A stretch of 64,000 bases of DNA from Pseudomonas oryzicola. Lineage in GTDB: Bacteria; Pseudomonadota; Gammaproteobacteria; Pseudomonadales; Pseudomonadaceae. The notes under the pieces were generated by a model that ran no database searches, was not told where the DNA came from, and saw only the letters and a list, made by a program, of their open reading frames with translations. The position numbers and the translations under genes are program-made. The stretch lies in assembly GCF_014269185.2 (NCBI RefSeq), contig NZ_JABWRZ020000001.1, positions 3,745,001 to 3,809,000 of the forward strand. Direction: 5' to 3'. Below, in pieces: positions 57,222 to 64,000 of the stretch (position 1 is its first letter; every line of letters begins with the position of its first letter).

Positions 57222-58460
57222 ATGCGTCTGTTTCATACCTCCGACTGGCACCTGGGCCAAAGCCTGCACGGCCAGGAACGCGATTTCGAACACGCCTGCT
57301 TCCTCGAATGGCTGCTCGGCCAGCTGCGCCTGCGTCAGCCGGATGCGCTGCTGATCGCCGGGGATATCTTCGACACGGTCAACCCGCCGGTCAAAGCCCA
57401 GGAGCGCCTCTACGATTTCATCGTCCAGGCCCACGAGCAATCGCCCAAGCTGGACATCGTGATGATCGCCGGCAACCATGACTCCGGCTCGCGCATCGAG
57501 TTGCCCGCCGCACTCATGCGTCGCCTGCGTACCCATGCCCTGGGCCGCGTGCACTGGCTGGACGAAGGCCAGCTGGACGCCGAGCGCCTGCTGATCCCGC
57601 TGACCAATGGCCGCGGCAAGGTCGCTGCCTGGTGCCTGGCACTGCCCTTCCTGCGCCCGGCCGAGGTGACCGGCCCGCAACTGGGCGATGACTACCTGCA
57701 AGGCATCACCCAGGTGCACCAGCAACTGATCGCCGCTGCGCAGAAGAAGCGCAAGAAAGACCAGGCGCTGATCGCCATCAGCCACGCGCATATGGCCGGT
57801 GGCGCAGTGTCGGAGGACTCCGAACGCAGCCTGATCATCGGCAACGCCGAAGCGCTGCCGGCCAAGCTGTTCGACAAAGCCATCAGCTATGTCGCCCTGG
57901 GCCACCTGCACAAGCCGCAGAAGGTCAACCGCGAAGAACGCATTCGCTACAGCGGCTCGCCGATCCCGTTGTCGTTCGCCGAGATCAACTACCCGCACCA
58001 GGTGCTGGAAGTGGAACTGGATGGCAGCGGCCTGGTCAGCGTCGAGCCGCGCCCGGTACCACGCGCAGTGGCCCTGCAACGGGTTGGCCCGGCACCGCTG
58101 GGCGAACTGCTGGCGCAACTGGGCGAGCTGCCAGTGATCGACCTGCTCGAAGACCCCAACCGCCAGCCCTGGCTGGAAGTGCGGGTGATCCTCGACGAAC
58201 CGCAACCCGACCTGCGCCAGCAGATCGAAGGTGCCCTGCACGGCAAGGCCGTGCGCCTGGTCCGCATCAGTGCCGAATATGCCGGCCGCAACAACGCCGA
58301 AGACGATGACCTGGCCTTCGTCGAACTGGCCCAGATGACCCCGCAGGACCTGTTCAGCCGCGCCTGGGAGCAGGCCTACGGCAACCCGGTCGACGAGCAG
58401 GCGCTGGCCGACTTTGCCCTGCTGTTGCAGGACGTGCAGCAGGAAGAGGAACAGCCATGA
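57222..58460 (+). CDS. sbcD: Exonuclease SbcCD, nuclease subunit
   Basis: This 412-aa metallophosphoesterase pairs with SbcC and is the Mre11 counterpart. It cuts hairpins and removes protein-blocked DNA ends. All nuclease motifs are visible: HTSDWHLGQSL (residues 5-15), GDIFDTVNPP, GNHDSGSRIE, SHAHMAGG and GHLHKPQKV. The length matches E. coli SbcD (400 aa). It overlaps sbcC by the ATGA four bases. The long inverted repeat lies just upstream, a structure of the type SbcCD acts on. Confidence 0.96.
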   Translation: MRLFHTSDWHLGQSLHGQERDFEHACFLEWLLGQLRLRQPDALLIAGDIFDTVNPPVKAQERLYDFIVQAHEQSPKLDIVMIAGNHDSGSRIELPAALMRRLRTHALGRVHWLDEGQLDAERLLIPLTNGRGKVAAWCLALPFLRPAEVTGPQLGDDYLQGITQVHQQLIAAAQKKRKKDQALIAISHAHMAGGAVSEDSERSLIIGNAEALPAKLFDKAISYVALGHLHKPQKVNREERIRYSGSPIPLSFAEINYPHQVLEVELDGSGLVSVEPRPVPRAVALQRVGPAPLGELLAQLGELPVIDLLEDPNRQPWLEVRVILDEPQPDLRQQIEGALHGKAVRLVRISAEYAGRNNAEDDDLAFVELAQMTPQDLFSRAWEQAYGNPVDEQALADFALLLQDVQQEEEQP

Positions 58461-61400
58461 AGATTCTCGCCATCCGCCTGAAGAATCTGGCATCGCTGGC
58501 CGGCCCGATCGACATCGACTTCACCGCCGAGCCGCTGGCCAGCGCCGGCCTGTTCGCCATCACCGGTCCTACCGGCGCCGGCAAGAGTACCCTGCTCGAC
58601 GCCCTGTGCCTGGCGCTGTTCGGCAGCGTACCGCGGCTGAACGACATCGGCCGCGAGGCCAAGGTACCAGACGCCGACGGCGACATTCCCACCTCCGACC
58701 CGCGCAACCTGCTGCGCCGGGGTACCGGTAGCGGCTTTGCCGAAGTCGACTTCGTCGGTATCGACGGCCGCCGCTACCGTGCCCGCTGGGAGGCCAACCG
58801 CGCCCGCGACAAGGCCAACGGCAAGCTGCAGCTCAGCCGCCAGAGCTTCTACGACCTGGACAGCGAGCAGGTGCTGGCCAGCGGCAAGAACGAATACAAA
58901 CAACTGGTCGAAGCCCGCCTGGGCCTGAACTTCGAGCAGTTCACCCGCGCGGTGATGTTGGCCCAGAGCGAGTTCGGCGCCTTCCTCAAGGCCGACGACA
59001 AAGAACGCAGCGAGCTGCTGGAAAAACTCACCAACACCGCCATCTACACCCGCCTGGGCCAGCGCGCCTTCAGCAAGGCACGCGAAGCCGGCGAAGCCCA
59101 CAACGCCCTGAAGGAGCGTGCCAGCCACCTGCTGCCGATGGCCGCCGAAGCCCGCACCGAACTCGACCAGCGGCTGGAGCTGGCACAGCAGCAGTTCAAG
59201 GCCGACCAGGCCGCCGAGCGCCAGCTGGAACAGCAACGCAACTGGCTGAATGAACAACGCCAGTTGCAGGCCCAGCATGCCGAAGCCGGCAGCGCACTGC
59301 AGGCCGCCGAACAGGCCTGGCAACAACTGGCTGACCAGCGCCTGGACCTTGTGCGCCTGGAGCGCCTGGCCCCGCAGCGTCACCAGTTCCACCGCCAGCA
59401 GACACTGACCGCGCAACTGGCACCGGTGGCAGCGAAGATCGCCGAGCAACAGCAGCAGCAAGCCGAGCTGCAAGCGCGCACCAGCGAACTCGAACAGGCG
59501 CTGGACGCCGCGCGCCAGGCGCTTGCCATCAGCCAGGCCCAACACAGCGAGAACGCCCCTCGCCTGCGCCAGGCCTTTGTCGCCCAGGACAACCTGGCCC
59601 GCCTGGACCAGGAGCTGGCAGCACAGCGCAGCGCCAGCCAGCAGGCTGAGCAGCAGGTCGTCGAAGGCCAGCAACACCTGCAGCAGCTGGAAGACAACCA
59701 GCAGCGCAGCTTGCAGCAACTGGCGCAGATCGATACCGCGCTCGCCGACAGCCAGCACCTGGCAGGCCTGGCCAACGCCTGGCATGCCTATCTGCCACAA
59801 CTGAAACAGGTGATGCTGATCGGCGGCCGCCTGGCCAAGGGCCGTGAAGAGCTGCCCGGCCTGCAGGCCCAGGTCAGCCAGGCCAATGCGCACTTGCAGG
59901 CCGAGCGCGATGCCTTCGAGCTGCTGTTTCGCGAAGCCAAGGCCGAACCCCAGGCCCTGGCAGAACAGATCGACCTGCTGGGTGGCATGCTGCAGGACAA
60001 CCGCAAGCAGCAGCGCGCCGTGGAAGAACTGTCACGCCTGCATGGCCGTGAACTGGAACTGCGCCAGCAGCTGGAGGCCGTGCGCCTGCGTCAGCAGCAG
60101 GCCATGCAGCAGCGCCAGCAGCTGATTACCGAAGGCACCGCCGCCAAGGCCGAGCTGGAGGCCGCCGAGCAAGCGCTCAACCTCACCCGCCAGTTGCTGG
60201 AACGCCAGCGCCTGGCACGTAACACCAGCGTCGAAGAGTTGCGCGGCCAGTTGCGCGACGGCGAACCCTGCCCGGTGTGCGGCAGCGCCGAGCACCCGTT
60301 CCACCAGCCTGAAGCGCTGCTGCAAAGCCTGGGGCGCCATGACCAGGCCGAGGAACAGGCCGCGCAGAAGCAGGTCGAAACCCTCAACAGCAAGCTGGTG
60401 GAGCTGCGCACCCAGTTGGGCGTGGTCAACGCCCAGCTCAAGGATTATCAGCAGCAACAGCAGCAACTGGGCGAACAGCTGCAACCGCTGGTGACCCAGG
60501 TGCAGGCGCACAGCCTGTGGCCGGCCCTGGCCCCGCAGGACGACAAGGCCCGCAGTGCCTGGCTCGACAGCCAGCTGCGGCGCCTGGAGGAAGAAATCGG
60601 CCAGGACGAGAAACGCCAGAGCGCCCTGCTCGCCCTGCAAAAAGATGCAGCACGTCTCAACCAGCAATTGCAGGCCGCCCAGCAGGCGCAACAGCAGGCC
60701 CAGCGCCAACTTGAGCAACAGCACCAGGCCCTGGCCAGCGACGAGCAGCAGTTGCAGCAAGGCCTTGAGGACCTTGCCGGCGTATTGCCCGAAGAGGCCC
60801 TCAAGGCCTTGAACGACGATCCGGCCAATGCTTTCCTCGCCCTGGACCAGCAGATCGCCCAACGCCTGCAACAACTGGAGCAGCGCAAGGACGAACAGGA
60901 AGAACAGCAAGCCCGCCAGGCCCAGCTGGACAAGCTGCGCGACCAACAACAGGCTCGCGTGCAGACCCAGCAGCAGCTGCAGCAGAAACTTGCCGCTCTC
61001 GACGAGCAGCGCCAGCACGCCCAGGCTTCGCTCGGCGACCTGCTGGGCGGACACGCCAGCGCCGAAGCCTGGCAACAGCACATGGATGCCGCGCTGGAGC
61101 AGGCCCGCGCCCTCGATGCCGACACTGCCCAGCGCCTGCAGGATTTGCGTACCCAAGGCGTGCAACTGGCCAGCGAACTCAAGGCCAACACCCAGCAGCA
61201 GCAGGCGCTGGACGCCGAGTGCCAGCAGTTGCAGGGCCAGATCGTCCAGTGGCGCGGTGAACACCCGGAACTGGACGACGCCGGCCTGGATCGCCTGCTG
61301 GGCATGGAGGACGCGCAGGTCAATGAGCTGCGCCAGCGCCTGCAAGGCGCCGAAAAGGCCATCGAACAGGGCCGCGTGCTGCTGCAGGAACGTGAACAAC

Positions 61401-62101
61401 GCCTGCAGCAACATGCCGCGCAAATGACCGTGGACACCTCGGCCGATGCCTTGGAGCAGGCCCTGGCCGAACTGCGCGAACGCATGGCCAGCCACGAGCA
61501 GCAATGCGCCGAACTGCGCGCCCAGCAGGCCGACGACCAGCGGCGCCAACAGGCGCACCAGGCGCTGGCGGCGGAAATCGAGCAGGCCCACCAGCAATGG
61601 CAGCGCTGGGCCCGCCTGAATGCCCTGATCGGCTCGGCCTCGGGCGATGTGTTCCGCAAGATCGCCCAGGGCTACAACCTCGACCTGCTGCTGCACCACG
61701 CCAACGCCCAACTGCGCCAGCTGGCCCGCCGCTATCGCCTCAAGCGCGGCGGCAGCGCCCTCGGCCTGCTGGTACTCGACACCGAAATGGGCGACGAACT
61801 GCGTTCGGTGCACTCGCTGTCCGGCGGGGAAACCTTCCTGGTGTCGCTGGCCCTGGCCCTGGGCCTGGCCTCGATGGCCTCCAGCACGCTGCGCATCGAA
61901 TCGCTGTTCATCGATGAGGGCTTCGGCAGCCTCGACCCCGAGTCGCTGCAACTGGCCATGGATGCCCTCGACGGCCTGCAAGCCCAGGGCCGCAAGGTGG
62001 CGGTGATTTCCCACGTGCAGGAAATGCACGAACGCATCCCAGTGCAGATCCAGGTGCGCCGCCAGGGCAACGGCCTGAGTGACGTGGAGGTGTGCGGGTG
62101 A
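58457..62101 (+). CDS. sbcC: Exonuclease SbcCD, ATPase subunit
   Basis: This 1214-aa SMC-like ATPase is the Rad50 counterpart. Walker A GPTGAGKST is at residues 37-45, the zinc-hook CPVCG is near residue 604 in the middle of two very long coiled-coil arms, and LSGGETFLVSLALALG and SLFIDEGFGSLD (signature and Walker B) lie near the C-terminus. The arms are unusually rich in Gln and Ala. The protein is longer than E. coli SbcC (1048 aa), which is usual in pseudomonads. It overlaps sbcD by four bases and the GST gene by four bases, so all three are co-translated. Confidence 0.96.
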   Translation: MKILAIRLKNLASLAGPIDIDFTAEPLASAGLFAITGPTGAGKSTLLDALCLALFGSVPRLNDIGREAKVPDADGDIPTSDPRNLLRRGTGSGFAEVDFVGIDGRRYRARWEANRARDKANGKLQLSRQSFYDLDSEQVLASGKNEYKQLVEARLGLNFEQFTRAVMLAQSEFGAFLKADDKERSELLEKLTNTAIYTRLGQRAFSKAREAGEAHNALKERASHLLPMAAEARTELDQRLELAQQQFKADQAAERQLEQQRNWLNEQRQLQAQHAEAGSALQAAEQAWQQLADQRLDLVRLERLAPQRHQFHRQQTLTAQLAPVAAKIAEQQQQQAELQARTSELEQALDAARQALAISQAQHSENAPRLRQAFVAQDNLARLDQELAAQRSASQQAEQQVVEGQQHLQQLEDNQQRSLQQLAQIDTALADSQHLAGLANAWHAYLPQLKQVMLIGGRLAKGREELPGLQAQVSQANAHLQAERDAFELLFREAKAEPQALAEQIDLLGGMLQDNRKQQRAVEELSRLHGRELELRQQLEAVRLRQQQAMQQRQQLITEGTAAKAELEAAEQALNLTRQLLERQRLARNTSVEELRGQLRDGEPCPVCGSAEHPFHQPEALLQSLGRHDQAEEQAAQKQVETLNSKLVELRTQLGVVNAQLKDYQQQQQQLGEQLQPLVTQVQAHSLWPALAPQDDKARSAWLDSQLRRLEEEIGQDEKRQSALLALQKDAARLNQQLQAAQQAQQQAQRQLEQQHQALASDEQQLQQGLEDLAGVLPEEALKALNDDPANAFLALDQQIAQRLQQLEQRKDEQEEQQARQAQLDKLRDQQQARVQTQQQLQQKLAALDEQRQHAQASLGDLLGGHASAEAWQQHMDAALEQARALDADTAQRLQDLRTQGVQLASELKANTQQQQALDAECQQLQGQIVQWRGEHPELDDAGLDRLLGMEDAQVNELRQRLQGAEKAIEQGRVLLQEREQRLQQHAAQMTVDTSADALEQALAELRERMASHEQQCAELRAQQADDQRRQQAHQALAAEIEQAHQQWQRWARLNALIGSASGDVFRKIAQGYNLDLLLHHANAQLRQLARRYRLKRGGSALGLLVLDTEMGDELRSVHSLSGGETFLVSLALALGLASMASSTLRIESLFIDEGFGSLDPESLQLAMDALDGLQAQGRKVAVISHVQEMHERIPVQIQVRRQGNGLSDVEVCG

Positions 62102-62691
62102 TCCTCTACTCGTTCCGCCGCTGCCCCTGGGCCATGCGCGCGCGCCTGGCCCTGCGCTATGCGGGGTGCGAGGTGGAGATTCGCGAGGTGGCGATGAAGA
62201 ACAAGCCGGCAGAGCTGCTGGCCTTGTCGCCCAAGGGCACGGTGCCAGTGCTGGATACCGGTGCCGAGGTGCTGGAAGAGAGCCTGGACATCATGCACTG
62301 GGCGCTGGCGCAAAACGACCCGCAGGACTGGCGGCTGCAGGCCGACCCTGCGGCGGCGCAGCAGGCTGAAACACTGATTGCGCGCAACGACAGCACGTTC
62401 AAGGCGCAGGTGAACCTGTACAAGTATGCCGAGCGCTACCCCGAGCATACCCGCGAGCATTACCGCCAGCACGCCGAAGCCTGGCTGGCGGAACTCGAAG
62501 GCCTGCTGGCAGGCAGGCCCTATTTGCTGGCCACGCACCCGAGCATTGCCGATGCCGCGTTGCTACCCCTGATGCGCCAGTTTGCCGGGGTCGAACCGCA
62601 GTGGTTCGCCGAGGCGGCTTATCCGCGGGTGCGGAGCTGGCTGGAGGGGTGGTTGGCTTCGGAGCTGTTCAGGTCAGTCATGGCCAAATGA
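62098..62691 (+). CDS. Glutathione S-transferase family protein
   Basis: This 197-aa protein has a thioredoxin-like N-terminal domain (MILYSFRRCPWAMRARLALRY, with Cys and Pro in a glutaredoxin-like CPWAMR site) and an all-helical C-terminal GST domain. The start is GTG 62098, with GGAGG seven bases upstream. It overlaps the sbcC stop as GTGA. A GTG two codons earlier is less likely. No functional link with SbcCD is known; the co-transcription may be incidental. Confidence 0.87.
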   Translation: MILYSFRRCPWAMRARLALRYAGCEVEIREVAMKNKPAELLALSPKGTVPVLDTGAEVLEESLDIMHWALAQNDPQDWRLQADPAAAQQAETLIARNDSTFKAQVNLYKYAERYPEHTREHYRQHAEAWLAELEGLLAGRPYLLATHPSIADAALLPLMRQFAGVEPQWFAEAAYPRVRSWLEGWLASELFRSVMAK

Positions 62692-62739
62692 ACAATAATC
62701 AGCATTGCACGGTCCCACAGGATCCGTATCAGGCTTGAG

Positions 62740-62919
62740 TCAGTGGTTGTGCTTGCCACTCAATGCCGCATGGAAATGGGCACTCTGGCGCAGGTACTGC
62801 TCGGTGTAGCTGTGGGTAGCGGACGCTTTGCCGCTGCTGTCGGCATGGGCATGCGTGGGCAGAACGACCGAAGCGGAAATGGCGGATGCAGCAATGACCG
62901 GGAAGAGATTGAAGTTCAT
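62740..62919 (-). CDS. Small secreted histidine-rich protein of unknown function
   Basis: This 59-aa protein has a signal peptide (MNFNLFPVIAASAISASVVLPTHAHA) and a short mature part of about 33 residues. The mature part is rich in His, Ser and Ala (SSGKASATHSYTEQYLRQSAHFHA) and ends in GKHNH. It resembles small exported proteins that may bind metal, but no family was recognised. A weak AGG lies upstream of the ATG. The longest frame opens at 63045 but adds 42 basic residues before the signal peptide, so 62919 is preferred. Confidence 0.65.
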   Translation of the reverse strand: MNFNLFPVIAASAISASVVLPTHAHADSSGKASATHSYTEQYLRQSAHFHAALSGKHNH

Positions 62920-63041
62920 CTGGGCTGACCTCGACGGCGGTGGTTTGACGTTGGCCCGATCGGGCCTTAGGTCAAACTTACGCCGCCGAGGACGCCGGCA
63001 GAAATTCATTGCGGCAGTATCGGTTATCACGCCAATCGATA

Positions 63042-64000
63042 TCACTCGATGAACTTCAGGTCCGAAGGGGCGTCCTGCTTCAGCGTCTGCACCGTCTCCC
63101 CCAGCTCGCCGCTGCGCGGGTCACGGCGTATCACCACGATCTGGTTGCTCTTCTGGTTGGCCACCAGCAGGAAGTTGTCACTCGGGTCGAGAGCGAACTC
63201 CCGGGGATGATCACCCTCCACCGGGCGCCGCTGCAGAAACTTCAGTTGGCCGTCCTGCATGCCCACGCTGAAGGCGACGATCTCGTTGCTCGTGCCACGG
63301 TTGCTCACGTACAGGAAGCGCCCGTCCGCCGACAGGTGCAAGCCACCCGCCGCTTTCGCCGCCGCCTGCTGGCGCTCGGTCAGGGGCAGGCGCTGGCGTT
63401 CGACCAGGTTGCCGTCCTGCACGTCGAACATGACCACCTCGGCACTCATCTCCAAGGTCAGGTAGGCATGCCGGCCCTTGGCATCGAACAACAGGTGGCG
63501 CGGCCCGCTACCCGGTGGCAGCTCCACCGACGCCGGGATCGCCGGCGTCAACGGGTGGTCGGCGCTGGCGCCGTCGTAGCGGTAGATGAACACCTTGTCG
63601 GCGCCCAGGTCGCTGGCGTACAGGTGCCGACCGTCCGCTGACAGCACCAGCGAATGCACGTGGGCACTGGCCTGGCGCTCGGGGTTGATCCCGCTGGCCT
63701 GGTGCCGGGCATGTTGCACCACCGGCTTGAGCTTGCCGTCCCTGGCCACCGGGATCACCACCAGGCTGCTGCCGGGCTCGGGCTTGACCGCATAGTTGGC
63801 GACGAACAGGTAACGCTGGTCGCGGCTGAGGCTGGCATGGGTCGGCTCGTCACCCTGGCTGGCCACCTGGTTGAGGGGCTTGATCTCGCCCTTGGCACTG
63901 ACGCTGAAACTGCTGACCTGGCCGCCTGGGGTTTCATTGACCGCGAACAGCTGGCGCTGGTCGGCCGAGAGCACCAGCCACGAGGGGCTGACGCTTTTCA
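63042..64000 (-). CDS. Lactonase/6-phosphogluconolactonase-type beta-propeller protein, N-terminus outside window
   Basis: The frame is open to the window edge, so at least 319 residues of the C-terminal part are present. They contain repeated propeller blades with the family patterns YLFVANY, HLYASDLGADKVFIYRYDG, GSGPRHLLFDAKGRHAYLTLE, GRFLYVSNRG and HPREFALDPSDNFLLVANQKS. The cytosolic Pgl-type (YbhE) enzymes hydrolyse 6-phosphogluconolactone; many homologues are exported and of unknown substrate. Whether it carries a signal peptide cannot be seen. It is on the same strand as the small histidine-rich gene. Confidence 0.85.
   Translation of the reverse strand, partial: KSVSPSWLVLSADQRQLFAVNETPGGQVSSFSVSAKGEIKPLNQVASQGDEPTHASLSRDQRYLFVANYAVKPEPGSSLVVIPVARDGKLKPVVQHARHQASGINPERQASAHVHSLVLSADGRHLYASDLGADKVFIYRYDGASADHPLTPAIPASVELPPGSGPRHLLFDAKGRHAYLTLEMSAEVVMFDVQDGNLVERQRLPLTERQQAAAKAAGGLHLSADGRFLYVSNRGTSNEIVAFSVGMQDGQLKFLQRRPVEGDHPREFALDPSDNFLLVANQKSNQIVVIRRDPRSGELGETVQTLKQDAPSDLKFIE

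Noticed and set aside
56791-57354. 187-aa frame through the inverted repeat into sbcD
   Set aside because: It spans both arms of the palindrome and the start of sbcD in another frame. There is no Shine-Dalgarno and no plausible protein.
60032-62029. Long minus-strand frame opposite sbcC
   Set aside because: The Leu/Ala-rich translation mirrors the CAG-rich codons of the Gln-rich coiled coil of SbcC, a known source of spurious antisense frames.

Overview
The window reads as a contiguous chromosomal segment of a fluorescent Pseudomonas, most likely the P. putida group. The evidence is high GC with gap-free packing, the sigX-oprF-cmpX-crfX-cmaX envelope block, the ppsA/ppsR and 180-kDa-class NAD-glutamate dehydrogenase neighbourhood, and several REP-like palindromes with GTGGGAGCGGG or GTAGGAGCGGA cores. 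I see no rRNA, tRNA, insertion sequence, prophage or CRISPR array. Species assignment is inference from gene content and order, not from a search.

Layout. (1) 1-7.7 kb holds a partial dacB, a CHASE/PAS diguanylate cyclase, rlmL, rmf and pyrD. (2) 7.9-13.6 kb is a nitrate-assimilation block: nasS-nasT, then an RNA leader with ANTAR-type hairpins and a terminator, then a NarK-type transporter, a PP2C phosphatase/Ser-Thr kinase fusion and cobA. (3) 13.6-18.3 kb is the SigX envelope-stress block (oprF, sigX, cmpX, crfX, zntB/cmaX) plus rraA. (4) 18.4-28 kb is central metabolism: an alpha/beta hydrolase, ppsA, ppsR and gdhB. (5) 28-32 kb has a small unknown protein, a LysR regulator divergent from a DAP-decarboxylase-like gene, a GntR/UTRA regulator and soxR.

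(6) 32.4-42.4 kb looks like a C6-tricarboxylate locus. It contains an OprD-type porin, a CitMHS carrier, a DctA carrier, a PrpF/GalD-type isomerase with a divergent LysR regulator, and tcuA-tcuB with a tcuR-like LysR gene. Together these could bring tricarballylate or aconitates through the outer and inner membranes and convert them to cis-aconitate for the TCA cycle. The substrate is inferred.

(7) 42.4-49.7 kb is an accessory stretch: cupin, NAD(P)-binding reductase, an OmpR-type DNA-binding TPR protein, a GNAT, an orphan histidine kinase, a secreted protein that seems to carry two CAP-like halves, and a DUF2235 (Tle1-like) hydrolase. (8) 49.9-56.8 kb is a tightly overlapped MoxR-DUF58-DUF4381-BatA-BatB/C-BatD operon. 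(9) 56.9-62.7 kb has a 63-nt near-perfect inverted repeat followed by sbcD-sbcC-GST. (10) The right end carries a small histidine-rich secreted protein and a truncated beta-propeller lactonase.

Start codons were often moved inward from the longest open frame. The choices rest on Shine-Dalgarno sequences, family N-termini and overlaps with neighbours, and include GTG or TTG starts (nasS, ppsA, sigX, tcuR, GST and others).
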